Shown piece by piece: positions 17,044 through 25,924 of a DNA stretch of 57,621 nt; position 1 is the first letter of the stretch; the number at the start of each line of letters is the position of its first letter. The notes under the pieces are model-generated. The model saw only the letters and a program-made list of their open reading frames with translations, was not told the origin of the DNA and searched no databases. The position numbers and the translations under genes were made by a program. Source of the DNA: Allochromatium palmeri (GTDB taxonomy: Bacteria > Pseudomonadota > Gammaproteobacteria > Chromatiales > Chromatiaceae); assembly GCF_009720725.1 (NCBI RefSeq), contig NZ_WNKT01000024.1, positions 1 through 57,621 on the forward strand, in the 5' to 3' direction.

Positions 17044-18086
17044 TGTCCGCCGCCTCCTCGATTCAGATTCGGCGTCTTGAGCCAGCGGATGCGCCGCGCT
17101 GGGATGCCTTCGTCGAGCGGGTGCCAGGCGGCACTTTTTTTCATCGTGCCGGTTGGAAACGGGTTCTCGAAGAGGCCTTTGGTCACTCGGCCCATTTTCT
17201 CTACGCCGAATCCGAGACAGGTGACATTCTGGGCGTGCTGCCACTCGGCCATGTCCGGAGTCGGTTGTTTGGAAATGCGCTGGTCTCGACACCGTTCTGC
17301 GTCTATGGCGGCAGTCTGAGCGAATCGCCCGAAATTGCCAATCAGTTGGATGCCGAAGCCTGTCGTCTGGCTGAAGCATTGAAGGTCGATCACCTGGAAC
17401 TGCGCTACCGCTCGGCGCGCCATACGGACTGGCCGAGCAAAGATCTCTATGTGACCTTTCGCAAGCCGATCGACCCGGATCCTGAGCATAATCTGCTGGC
17501 GATCCCGCGCAAGCAGCGGGCGATGGTACGCAAGGGAATACAGGCTGGTTTGGAGAGCCGGGTCGATACCGATATCGAGACCCTGCATCGAATCTATTCC
17601 GAAAGTGTGCGTAATCTTGGAACGCCGGTATTTTCGCGCACCTATTTTCGTGTCCTCAAGGACGTCTTCGGCGAGGATTGTCAAACCCTGACCGTGCATC
17701 ATCATGGAACACCGGTGGCGGCTGTGCTCAATTTCTTTTTTCGCGACGAGGTGTTGCCCTATTACGGAGGCGGCACGCTAGAGGCGCGCGCACTGAAGGC
17801 CAATGATTTCATGTACTGGGAAGTCATGCGGCGTGCCTGTGAGCGCGGTGTGCGACTATTTGACTTTGGTCGCAGTAAGCGTGGCACGGGTTCATTCGAT
17901 TTCAAGCGCAACTGGGGGTTCGAGCCGGAATCCATGCGCTATGAATATCATCTGGTCCGATCCAGTCAGGTTCCGGACATCAATCCGCTGAACCCCAAGT
18001 ATCGACTTTTCATCGAGGGTTGGAAGCGTCTTCCCTTGCCGCTCAGCCGCCTGATGGGCCCCTGGCTCTCCAGAAGCCTGGGTTGA
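17040..18086 (+). CDS. FemAB-family XrtA/PEP-CTERM-associated acyltransferase
   Basis: A 348-residue FemAB/GNAT-like protein. The C-terminal half has the typical acyltransferase segment (VAAVLNFFFRDEVLPYYGG, then NDFMYWEVMRRACERGVRLFDFGRSK, then TGSFDFKRNWGF). FemAB enzymes transfer amino acids or acyl groups from activated donors; exosortase-linked members are presumed to modify the polysaccharide or its carrier, but the substrate is unknown. No membrane segment is seen, so it is probably cytoplasmic. It is translationally coupled to the deacetylase upstream (4-bp overlap) and 12 bp separate it from the glycosyltransferase downstream. Confidence 0.9.
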   Translation: MMSAASSIQIRRLEPADAPRWDAFVERVPGGTFFHRAGWKRVLEEAFGHSAHFLYAESETGDILGVLPLGHVRSRLFGNALVSTPFCVYGGSLSESPEIANQLDAEACRLAEALKVDHLELRYRSARHTDWPSKDLYVTFRKPIDPDPEHNLLAIPRKQRAMVRKGIQAGLESRVDTDIETLHRIYSESVRNLGTPVFSRTYFRVLKDVFGEDCQTLTVHHHGTPVAAVLNFFFRDEVLPYYGGGTLEARALKANDFMYWEVMRRACERGVRLFDFGRSKRGTGSFDFKRNWGFEPESMRYEYHLVRSSQVPDINPLNPKYRLFIEGWKRLPLPLSRLMGPWLSRSLG

Positions 18087-18098
18087 CGGGAGCCATAC

Positions 18099-19304
18099 AT
18101 GGACGATCTGCTCTTTCTGGTTCATCGTATTCCCTATCCGCCCAATAAGGGCGACAAGATCCGCTCCTTCCATCTGCTTGACTATCTCAGCACGCGCTAC
18201 CGGGTGCACCTTGGGGCTTTCGTCGATTTCGACGCCGATCTGGTTCATTGCGATGTCGTGCGCGGCTATTGCGCCAGCGCCTGGTTGGGCCGCCTTGCGC
18301 CTCGGCAAGCCAAGCTGAGAAGCCTGACCGGTCTGCTGACCGGCGAGGCGCTGACCCTGCCGTATTATCGCGGCTCGACCTTGCCGGCCTGGATCCGTGA
18401 CGTCAGGCGCGAGCACGACATCCGGCGCGTGCTCGTCTATTCGTCGGCCATGGCCCAGTTCGTCCTCGGGCCGGAGTTTGAGTCCATGCGACGGGTGATC
18501 GATTTTGTCGACATGGATTCGGACAAATGGCGCCAATACAGCCTCAGCCAGCGCTTTCCACTGTCCTGGGTCTATCGGCGTGAGTCCAGACGGCTCCTGG
18601 CGTTCGAACGCGAGGTGGCGACGCGCTTCGCCGCTAGTCTCTTCGTCTCGCAGCAGGAAGCGGCGCTGTTCGCGCGAGCCTCCGGAGTGGATCCAGCTTC
18701 GCTCGTGGTGCTGCGCAATGGGGTAGATACGGCCTATTTTTCAGCGGATCCAGAGCGCCCATCGCCCTTCGCGACGCCTGGACCGCATCTTGTCTTCACC
18801 GGTGCCATGGACTATTGGGCCAATGTCGAGGGCGTCGAATGGTTCGTCGCATCGATCCTGCCTGTGATTCGGCAAACTCTGCCGAGTGTTGAGTTCCATA
18901 TCGTCGGTATGAATCCGACCCCGCGCGTCCAGGGACTCACACGAACGGACGGCGTGCGCGTCACGGGTGGCGTACCCGACATCCGGCCCTATGTGCAGCA
19001 TGCTTCGGTCGTCGTGGTTCCGTTGCGCATCGCCCGCGGCATTCAAAACAAGGTGCTGGAGGCCATGTCCATGGCGCGTCCGGTGGTAGCTACTTCGCAG
19101 GCTCTGGAGGGCATTCCGGCCGCAGATGGTTGTGACGTCCGGCAGGCCGATGAAGCCAACGCCTTTGCGCGCAGCGTGATCGAGATCCTGACCAGCAGCG
19201 AGGACGGCGCACGTCTGGGAGACTCGGCGCGTGCGCTTATCGAGCGTGATTTCGTCTGGGAGGCCAGTTTGCGCCAACTCGATGGCTTGCTGAACGGTGC
19301 CTGA
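18099..19304 (+). CDS. PEP-CTERM/XrtA system glycosyltransferase (TIGR03087-type)
   Basis: A 401-residue GT-B fold glycosyltransferase. The N-terminus MDDLLFLVHRIPYPPNKGDKIR matches the signature of the exosortase-linked group; the C-terminal GT4-type domain has LVFTGAMDYWANVEGVEWF, the VTGGVPDIRPYV loop and VPLRIARGIQNKVLEAMSMARPVVAT, the donor-binding region. It should add a sugar to the growing lipid-linked repeat unit at the cytoplasmic face of the membrane. Donor and acceptor are not deducible. The stop lies only slightly upstream of the exosortase gene, and the two are probably co-translated. Confidence 0.93.
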   Translation: MDDLLFLVHRIPYPPNKGDKIRSFHLLDYLSTRYRVHLGAFVDFDADLVHCDVVRGYCASAWLGRLAPRQAKLRSLTGLLTGEALTLPYYRGSTLPAWIRDVRREHDIRRVLVYSSAMAQFVLGPEFESMRRVIDFVDMDSDKWRQYSLSQRFPLSWVYRRESRRLLAFEREVATRFAASLFVSQQEAALFARASGVDPASLVVLRNGVDTAYFSADPERPSPFATPGPHLVFTGAMDYWANVEGVEWFVASILPVIRQTLPSVEFHIVGMNPTPRVQGLTRTDGVRVTGGVPDIRPYVQHASVVVVPLRIARGIQNKVLEAMSMARPVVATSQALEGIPAADGCDVRQADEANAFARSVIEILTSSEDGARLGDSARALIERDFVWEASLRQLDGLLNGA

Positions 19305-19332
19305 ACTCAACGATCGCCGAGGACTTGAAACC

Positions 19333-20859
19333 ATGCGGATGCAAACACGGCTGTTGTGGTGGTTTGGAGCGTTCGTGCTGCTGTCAGTCTTCCTGTGGCC
19401 GAGCTTCGCGAGCATTGTCGCGATCTGGGAGCGCTCGGAAACCTTTGCCCATGGCTTCCTTGTGGTGCCGATCGTGCTCTTTCTGATCTGGCGCAAGCGT
19501 CATGGACTGAGCCTGCTTGACTATGGGACCGACTGGCGTGCCCTGCCCATTCTGGCCGGTACTGGATTCGTCTGGCTGCTGGCACGGCTGATCGATGTGG
19601 CGGTGATCGAGCAACTGGCCGCCGTGCTCATGGTTCCGATCCTCGTTTGGCTGATCTTCGGTCTGGCGGCGGTGCGCTATCTGGGGTTTCCGCTGGCCTT
19701 CCTGTTCTTTGCGGTGCCCATGGGGGAATGGCTCGTCCCGCCCCTGATGGACTTCACCGCGTCCTTCACGGTTTTCCTGCTGCGTCTTTCGGGTCTCCCG
19801 GTCTACTGGGAAGGCACCTTCTTCAGCATCCCGAGCGGCGACTGGTCGGTGGTCGCGGCCTGTAGCGGCATCCGCTATCTCATCGCCTCGGTCTTTCTCG
19901 GGGTGCTCTATGCCTATCTGAACTATCACGCCCTGTGGCGGCGTCTGCTCTTCATCGCGCTGGCAGCGCTCACGCCCATCCTCGCCAATGGGTTGCGTGC
20001 CTATCTGATCGTGATGATCGGTCATCTGAGCGACATGCGTCTGGCCGTGGGGGTCGATCATCTGATCTATGGCTGGGTGTTCTTCGGACTGGTGATGTTC
20101 CTGCTGTTCGCGCTGGGCAATCTGTGGTCCGACGCGGAACGTCCGAGTTTGACCGAGGCCGCGCCACCAGCGTTCGAGGTCCGCAAGATCCAGCCGGCTT
20201 CCCTGACACATGAGACACTGGGTCTGGTCCTGGGTCTGCTGCTGCTCGTCGTCTGGCCGCTGCTCGGGATTTGGATCGAGTCGCGCGCGGCCGCCGAGCG
20301 CGAATGGCCTGGACACCAGATTGCCTCGGAACTGGTGAACTGGTCGCCCATGGACACGGATTTCAGTGCCTGGACCCCAAGATTTCTGGAGTCCTCCGCG
20401 ACCTGGCGGCAGGATTTTGCACACGGAAATGAACGGGCTGGTGTCTATCTGGCTCTCTATGGTCAGGGTTCGGGTGAGATGGTCAATTCGGAACATGTTT
20501 TGGTTATCCAAAAGGATCCAGTTTGGCGCTCGATTGAACAGGCCCGCCGCTCGGTCGATCTCGGTGACGGAATGCAGCGTGTAACCGAGACACGGCTGAA
20601 GTCCACGACTCAGTCGCTGCTGGTCTGGGACTGGTACTGGACCAATGGATATCAGACCTCCAGCCCACAGTTGGCCAAGCTCCAGGAAGCCTGGATTTTG
20701 CTCAGCGGTCAGCGTCTCAACCAGGCCCGCATCGCGCTCTACACCCCCATCGAGCTGAAGGCGGAACCGGCGCGCGCACGTCTGGAGACCTTCGCGCGAG
20801 CACTGTTACCGCGTCTGGAGATCCATTTACGCGCCTTGACCGAGAACCGCGATGATTGA
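19333..20859 (+). CDS. xrtA: Exosortase A fused to an EpsI-type domain
   Basis: A 508-residue inner-membrane protease-transpeptidase expected to cut PEP-CTERM sorting signals and transfer the protein to a surface acceptor. The first 280 residues carry about eight membrane helices and the exosortase triad: Cys177 in VVAACSGIRYL, Arg222 in ANGLRAYL and His243 in GVDHLIYGW. After a last helix near 300-320 (LGLVLGLLLLVVWPLLG) comes a soluble domain of about 190 residues ending in LLPRLEIHLRALTE that resembles EpsI (DUF3485), often a separate protein in such loci. I chose ATG 19333 because GAGGA lies at 19319-19323; GTG 19297 would extend it by 12 residues and overlap the upstream gene by 8 bp. 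The stop overlaps the next start (20852). Confidence 0.93.
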   Translation: MRMQTRLLWWFGAFVLLSVFLWPSFASIVAIWERSETFAHGFLVVPIVLFLIWRKRHGLSLLDYGTDWRALPILAGTGFVWLLARLIDVAVIEQLAAVLMVPILVWLIFGLAAVRYLGFPLAFLFFAVPMGEWLVPPLMDFTASFTVFLLRLSGLPVYWEGTFFSIPSGDWSVVAACSGIRYLIASVFLGVLYAYLNYHALWRRLLFIALAALTPILANGLRAYLIVMIGHLSDMRLAVGVDHLIYGWVFFGLVMFLLFALGNLWSDAERPSLTEAAPPAFEVRKIQPASLTHETLGLVLGLLLLVVWPLLGIWIESRAAAEREWPGHQIASELVNWSPMDTDFSAWTPRFLESSATWRQDFAHGNERAGVYLALYGQGSGEMVNSEHVLVIQKDPVWRSIEQARRSVDLGDGMQRVTETRLKSTTQSLLVWDWYWTNGYQTSSPQLAKLQEAWILLSGQRLNQARIALYTPIELKAEPARARLETFARALLPRLEIHLRALTENRDD

Positions 20860-22027
20860 GCCGTCCCGCCAGCCAGAGGTCAACGCGGCCCCCGCGCTGG
20901 TCGTTCACATCATCTACCGTCTCGATGTCGGCGGACTGGAGAACGGTCTGGTCAACCTCATCAACCGTTTGCCGCCGGCGCGTTTTCGTCATGCCATCAT
21001 CTGTCTCGATGACTACGACGCGGTCTTCAGACAGCGTCTCCAGGTTCCGGTCGAGGTCTATGCGTTGCACAAACGTGCGGGACAGGATTTCGGGCTTTAT
21101 GTCCGACTCTGGAGACTGTTACGCCGTCTGCGTCCGGCGATCGTGCATACGCGCAATCTCTCGGCGCTGGAGTCACAGCTTCCGGCCTGGCTGGCCGGTG
21201 TGCGCGGTCGCGTGCATGGCGAGCATGGGCGCGACGTGCATGATCTCGACAATACGAGCCGCAAATATCGCTGGTTGCGCCAGGCGTTCCGGCCACTGGT
21301 ACGGCGTTATATTCCGCTCTCGCGCGATCTGGCCTCCTATTTGATCGAGGACATCGGGGTGTCGCCTGCGCGGATTGCGACCATTTGCAACGGGGTCGAT
21401 CTCGAACGCTTTCATCCCTGCGCGGACGAGCGCGCCTGTCGCGCTGTGCTGCCTGCTGGATTCGCGGGCCCGGAACAGCTCGTGATCGGCACTATCGGAC
21501 GCCTGGAGCAGGTCAAGGATCAAATGACGCTCGCCCGCGCCTTCGCTGAGCTGGTGGCGAGCGAGCCGGATGGCGCCCGGCGTTTGCGGCTCGTGATGGT
21601 CGGCGACGGCTCGCAGCGTGACGCCATCGCGGCCTTCGTGCGTCAGTCCGGTTTGGACACAATCGTCTGGATGGCAGGCACGCGCAACGACGTACCCGAG
21701 TGTCTGCGCGCCTTCGATCTCTTCGTGTTGCCCTCGCTGGGCGAGGGCATCTCCAACACCATCCTGGAAGCCATGGGGACGGGACTGCCGGTCATCGCCA
21801 CGGCCGTCGGCGGCAATGGTGAACTGGTCGAACCCGAGGCGACCGGCTATCTGGTGCCGCGTGCCGACCCCTCGGCCATCGCTGAGCGTCTACGCCACTA
21901 TGGTCATCATCCCGCCGTGCGTGCCGAACACGCGCATAACGGACGCCAGCGGGCCGAGCGTGACTTCAGTCTCACCGGGATGGTCGAACGCTATGCGCAG
22001 GTCTACGCAGATCTGCTCGATGAATAG
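20852..22027 (+). CDS. PEP-CTERM/XrtA system glycosyltransferase (TIGR03088-type)
   Basis: A 391-residue GT-B glycosyltransferase of the GT4 group. Visible are the N-terminal acceptor-side motif (VVHIIYRLDVGGLENGLVNLINRL, shortened here to its core DVGGLENGL), the linker with ICNGVDLERFHP, the first donor motif IGTIGRLEQVKDQ and the EX7E-type element SLGEGISNTILEAMGTGLPVIATAVGG. It presumably adds a second sugar in repeat-unit assembly. An 8-bp overlap with xrtA and a 23-bp gap to the amidotransferase place it firmly in the operon. Substrate unknown. Confidence 0.93.
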   Translation: MIEPSRQPEVNAAPALVVHIIYRLDVGGLENGLVNLINRLPPARFRHAIICLDDYDAVFRQRLQVPVEVYALHKRAGQDFGLYVRLWRLLRRLRPAIVHTRNLSALESQLPAWLAGVRGRVHGEHGRDVHDLDNTSRKYRWLRQAFRPLVRRYIPLSRDLASYLIEDIGVSPARIATICNGVDLERFHPCADERACRAVLPAGFAGPEQLVIGTIGRLEQVKDQMTLARAFAELVASEPDGARRLRLVMVGDGSQRDAIAAFVRQSGLDTIVWMAGTRNDVPECLRAFDLFVLPSLGEGISNTILEAMGTGLPVIATAVGGNGELVEPEATGYLVPRADPSAIAERLRHYGHHPAVRAEHAHNGRQRAERDFSLTGMVERYAQVYADLLDE

Positions 22028-22050
22028 GCAGCCATAGGATATTCAACCGC

Positions 22051-23937
22051 ATGTGTGGTATCTCAGGTCTTTTCGATACACGCGAGCGCCGGGACGTCGA
22101 CGCCGCCTTACTCGCCCGGATGAACCAGTCGCTCTTCCATCGTGGCCCGGATGAGGGCGGGCAGCACATCGAGCCGGGCGTGGGTCTGGCCCATCGACGG
22201 CTCTCGATCATCGATCTGGCCTCGGGGCAGCAGCCGCTCTTCAACGAAGACCAGACGGTGGTCGTGGTCTACAACGGCGAGATCTACAACTTCCAGGAAC
22301 TGGCGCGCGAACTGACCGCTGCCGGGCACCGCTTTCGCACCCACTGTGACACCGAGGTCATCGTCCATGCCTGGGAGGAATGGGGCGAGCGCTGTGTCGA
22401 GCGGTTTCGCGGCATGTTCGCCTTTGCACTCTGGGATCGCAACCGCGAGACGCTGTTTCTGGCGCGCGACCGACTCGGCATCAAGCCGCTGCACTATGCC
22501 TGGCGACCCGACGGTCAGCTCCTGTTTGGCTCCGAGATCAAGGCCCTGCTGGAAGACGCCTCGCTCTCGCGCGAGATCGATCCGCTGGCCGTCGAGGAAT
22601 ACTTCGCCTATGGCTATGTGCCCGATCCGCGCAGCATCTTCAAGTCCATTCACAAGCTGCCGCCCGGTCATACCCTGAGCATCCGGCGCGGTGCAAACCA
22701 GCGGCCCGAATCACGCGAGTATTGGGACGTCGCGTTCCGGTCGAATGGGGTGCAGGACGTGGGCGAGGCAACGGTCGAGGTCATCGAGCGTCTGCGCGAG
22801 GCGGTGAACATTCGTCTGGTCGCCGAAGTTCCGCTCGGCGCCTTCCTCTCGGGCGGCGTCGATTCGAGCGCCGTGGTCGCGATGATGGCCGGTCTGTCCG
22901 ACCAGCCGGTCAACACCTGTTCGATTTCCTTTGGCGATCCGGCCTTCAACGAGAGCGCCTATGCCGAGCAGGTCGCGCGTCGCTATGAGACCAATCATCA
23001 TGTCGAGTCGGTCGAGCCGGACGATTTTGAACTGATCGAGCGTCTCGCCGGGATCTACGATGAACCCTATGCCGACAGCTCGGCGATGCCGACCTATCGC
23101 GTCTGCGAACTGGCGCGTAAACGTGTCACCGTGTGTCTCTCCGGCGACGGCGGCGACGAGAGCTTCGCCGGCTATCGGCGCTATCGCTGGCATCTGCACG
23201 AAGAACGGGTACGCGGCCGGATTCCGCAATGGTTTCGAGGACCGGTATTCGGGTTGCTCGGCGCGCTCTATCCCAAGGCCGATTGGGCGCCGAAGGTACT
23301 GCGGGCCAAATCGACCCTGCAAGCTCTGGCGCTCGATTCGGTCGAGGGCTATTTCGAGAGCGTCTCCATTCTGACCGATGGCGTGCGCCGCAATCTGTTC
23401 TCAGCGCGGCTCAAGCGCGAGCTACAGGGTTATAGCGCGGTCGAGGTGCTGAGACGCCATGCCGTGCGCGCCCCCGAGCATCCGCTCTCGCGCGTGCAGT
23501 ATCTCGACATGAAGACCTATCTGCCCGGCGATATCCTGACCAAGGTCGATCGCGCCAGCATGGCGCATGCGCTGGAGGTCCGGGTGCCCATTCTCGACCA
23601 TGTGTTCCTGGACTGGGCCTCGGGATTGTCGCCCGATCTCAAGTACGCGGGCGGCGAGGGGAAATGGATCCTCAAGAAGGCGCTAGAGCCCTATCTCGGC
23701 TCCGAGACGCTTTACCGACCCAAGATGGGTTTCGCGGTACCGCTCACCTCCTGGTTCAGGGGGCCGTTGCGCGAGCGCGTCCGCCAGCTTCTGCTCGGCG
23801 AGCCGCTGTTGGACTCCGGATTCTTCGATGCGCAGCAAGTGCGTTGGATCGTCGATCAGCATCAATCCGGGATGCGGGACTTCAGTCCCGCGATCTGGAG
23901 TCTGATGATGTTCGCCGCGTTCAACGCACGACTCTAG
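22051..23937 (+). CDS. XrtA/PEP-CTERM system amidotransferase (asparagine synthase-like)
   Basis: A 628-residue two-domain enzyme. The N-terminal class II glutaminase has nucleophile Cys2 (MCGISGLF) and the RGPD motif in FHRGPDEGG; the C-terminal ATP-pyrophosphatase domain has the PP-loop SGGVDSSAVV near residue 267 and SGDGGDESFAGY near 365. It would release ammonia from glutamine and use it to amidate a carboxylate, probably a uronic acid of the polysaccharide or a peptide group; classical asparagine synthesis is an alternative, but the position at the end of the exosortase block favours the pathway-specific role. It is the last rightward gene of the block and meets convergent ubiV after 12 bp. 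Confidence 0.92.
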   Translation: MCGISGLFDTRERRDVDAALLARMNQSLFHRGPDEGGQHIEPGVGLAHRRLSIIDLASGQQPLFNEDQTVVVVYNGEIYNFQELARELTAAGHRFRTHCDTEVIVHAWEEWGERCVERFRGMFAFALWDRNRETLFLARDRLGIKPLHYAWRPDGQLLFGSEIKALLEDASLSREIDPLAVEEYFAYGYVPDPRSIFKSIHKLPPGHTLSIRRGANQRPESREYWDVAFRSNGVQDVGEATVEVIERLREAVNIRLVAEVPLGAFLSGGVDSSAVVAMMAGLSDQPVNTCSISFGDPAFNESAYAEQVARRYETNHHVESVEPDDFELIERLAGIYDEPYADSSAMPTYRVCELARKRVTVCLSGDGGDESFAGYRRYRWHLHEERVRGRIPQWFRGPVFGLLGALYPKADWAPKVLRAKSTLQALALDSVEGYFESVSILTDGVRRNLFSARLKRELQGYSAVEVLRRHAVRAPEHPLSRVQYLDMKTYLPGDILTKVDRASMAHALEVRVPILDHVFLDWASGLSPDLKYAGGEGKWILKKALEPYLGSETLYRPKMGFAVPLTSWFRGPLRERVRQLLLGEPLLDSGFFDAQQVRWIVDQHQSGMRDFSPAIWSLMMFAAFNARL

Positions 23938-23949
23938 GCCCGCTCGGGC
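23938..23949. terminator. Short hairpin between convergent genes
   Basis: GCCC GCTC GGGC forms a four- to five-base-pair stem in the 12-bp gap between the amidotransferase and ubiV stops. It is small and lacks a T tract, so it is a weak terminator candidate only. Confidence 0.3.
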
Positions 23950-24879
23950 TTATCCGATGGCCGCCGGCATTCCGACCTGATAACCGGACTGCCCGGTCCA
24001 GTAGCCATCGCACAGACCCGAGGGCGCCCAGCCGCTCAGACGCGCCGTACCCTCAGCCGGATCGAGATCGCCGGTCAGACAGTCGGCGAAGGTCCGGACA
24101 ACATCGGCGGTGTGCTTGGACTGCGGACTGATGCGCAGCAGATCCACGCCCAGGGCGCGCACCTCATCGAGGGACGCCAGCAGGTTGTGGGTGCCGGCCG
24201 ACTGGGTCTGGATGCCGTTGAGGCTCAGGAACTCCTGGCCCTCCTGGGTCGTGACCAGTACGCCATCCGGATAGTCGCCGCAGCAGAACTCGCAGTTGTC
24301 CTTACCCAGACCCCGGTTGTAGGCCGTGAAGCAGCGCGCCGAATAGGCCAGCGGTAGCCGGCCGAAGGCGAATAGCTCGCACTCGACACCCTCGGGGCGA
24401 TGTTTGAGCAGATCGGCGGCGGTGTCGCGCCCCAGTTCCACCGGCATCACCCAGCGCTTGAGTCCGCGCTCGGCCAGGAAAGCGAGCGTGCGATGGTTGT
24501 AGAGGTTGATCGAGTGCCCGGCGACGAAAGGCCGGCCTTCCAGGAAATCGAGCGCGGCCAGGTCACCGGCTTCGATCATGAAGCGCTCATCGGCACAGAT
24601 CCGCTTGAGGGTCTTCAATTCGCCATCGGACTCGATCAGGGCCAGGGTCGAGATGACGGCCTGCTTGCCGGCGGCGGTGACACGCTCGGCCAGTTCCCAA
24701 TAATCCTCGGGCTTGAGCTGACGGCGTTTGGAGCAGATGGTCTCGCCCAGATAGACGACGTCCACCGGGGTTTCGAGCAGCTCGGCATAGAAATCGAGCA
24801 CCTGCTCGCGCGGCCACAGATACAGGATGGGGCCGAGCGAGAGACGCGGGCGATGGGCTGGGGTATTCAAGGCTGACAT
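23950..24879 (-). CDS. ubiV: UbiV, oxygen-independent ubiquinone hydroxylation subunit
   Basis: A 309-residue U32-family protein. UbiV pairs with UbiU and carries a [4Fe-4S] cluster; together with UbiT they make ubiquinone without oxygen, using prephenate as hydroxyl donor. Cluster cysteines expected from E. coli are visible: Cys49 (ETICSKR), Cys183, Cys196 and Cys200 (ARCFTAYNRGLGKDNCEFCC). The last three keep the C-X12-C-X3-C spacing. No ubiT-like SCP2 gene is nearby. The ATG at 24879 follows the ubiU stop by 28 bp, so they form one operon. For an anaerobic phototroph that needs quinone for cyclic electron flow, the role is fitting. Confidence 0.95.
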   Translation of the reverse strand: MSALNTPAHRPRLSLGPILYLWPREQVLDFYAELLETPVDVVYLGETICSKRRQLKPEDYWELAERVTAAGKQAVISTLALIESDGELKTLKRICADERFMIEAGDLAALDFLEGRPFVAGHSINLYNHRTLAFLAERGLKRWVMPVELGRDTAADLLKHRPEGVECELFAFGRLPLAYSARCFTAYNRGLGKDNCEFCCGDYPDGVLVTTQEGQEFLSLNGIQTQSAGTHNLLASLDEVRALGVDLLRISPQSKHTADVVRTFADCLTGDLDPAEGTARLSGWAPSGLCDGYWTGQSGYQVGMPAAIG

Positions 24880-24907
24880 GGGTTGGTTCGAATCGTTCGC
24901 TATCGGA

Positions 24908-25903
24908 TCAGTGCCAGGTACGCTCGTAAGGACCGATGGTGGTTTGTGCGCCCTCGGAGACCTGCGCCAGGATCTGGTTCCAGCTCTCCTTGGGCCGGAA
25001 CGCCTGCGGATTGCGCTTGCAGGCGTCGATCGCCTCGCGCCAGACCTTGGCGACCTGGGTTACATAGCGCGTACTGCGCTGACGGCCTTCGATCTTGATG
25101 GCGCTCACACCGGCGGCCAGGATATCGGGCAGGATGTCGAGCGTGTTGAGACTGGTCGGCTCCTCGATGGCATGACGCAGCTCGCCGCCGATCTGATAAC
25201 GGCCTTTACAGATGGTCGGATAGCCGGCGGCCTCGCCGTGCGAGCGACGTTCGAGCAGCACCCCGCCGAGGCGCGTCTCCTGGCCCTGAGGCGTGTCGCG
25301 CCATTCGACATGCGAGGCTGGCGAGCAGGCGCCAAAGGTATTGGGTGACTGACCACTAGCATAGGACGACAGCAGACAGCGTCCCTCGACCATCACGCAC
25401 AGACTGCCGAAGCCGAAGATCTCAACCGGAACCGAGGTTTCCTGGATCAGATGCGCGACCTGGGTCAGCGAGAGCACGCGCGGCACGACGACCCGCTTGA
25501 TGCCGAAATGACGCTGCATGAAGCCGATCGCGGCCGGGTTGGTCGCCGAACCCTGCACCGACAGATGCAGATTGACGTTCGGATGGCGTTCGGCGGCATA
25601 GTCGAGCACGCCCATGTCGGCAAGGATAATCGCATCGACTCCGAAGCCGGCAGCGCGGTCGACGGCCGCCGTCCAGCGCTCCCAGCCGTTGGGCTGGGCA
25701 TAGGTGTTGATGGCGACGAACACCTTGACCCGACGGTCATGGGCGTATTTGACGCCCTCGGCGATCTGCTTGTCGTTGAAGTTGAGGCCGGCGAAGTGGC
25801 GCGCGTTGGTATCGTCGCGAAAACCGATATAGACGGCATCGGCGCCATTGTCGACGGCCGCCTTGAGCATCGGCAGATTGCCGGCGGGACAGACGAGCTC
25901 CAT
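24908..25903 (-). CDS. ubiU: UbiU, oxygen-independent ubiquinone hydroxylation subunit
   Basis: A 331-residue U32-family protein and the partner of UbiV. The start MELVCPAGNLPMLKAAV is typical of the family. The four cluster cysteines known in E. coli occur at the same residue numbers: Cys169, Cys176, Cys193 and Cys232 (LCVMVEGRC, GACSP, TICKGRY). The UbiUV heterodimer is expected in the cytoplasm, handing intermediates to UbiT. It lies between the YhcC-like gene (21 bp upstream) and ubiV (28 bp downstream) on the same strand. Former annotation as a collagenase-like peptidase would be wrong for this subfamily. Confidence 0.95.
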   Translation of the reverse strand: MELVCPAGNLPMLKAAVDNGADAVYIGFRDDTNARHFAGLNFNDKQIAEGVKYAHDRRVKVFVAINTYAQPNGWERWTAAVDRAAGFGVDAIILADMGVLDYAAERHPNVNLHLSVQGSATNPAAIGFMQRHFGIKRVVVPRVLSLTQVAHLIQETSVPVEIFGFGSLCVMVEGRCLLSSYASGQSPNTFGACSPASHVEWRDTPQGQETRLGGVLLERRSHGEAAGYPTICKGRYQIGGELRHAIEEPTSLNTLDILPDILAAGVSAIKIEGRQRSTRYVTQVAKVWREAIDACKRNPQAFRPKESWNQILAQVSEGAQTTIGPYERTWH

Positions 25904-25924
25904 GGTGTTGGGATCCCCCGAGGG

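Noticed and set aside
19384-20511. Long minus-strand frame (375 codons) opposite xrtA
   Set aside because: Gln/Arg/Asp-rich translation without motifs, antisense to the exosortase with its intact triad.
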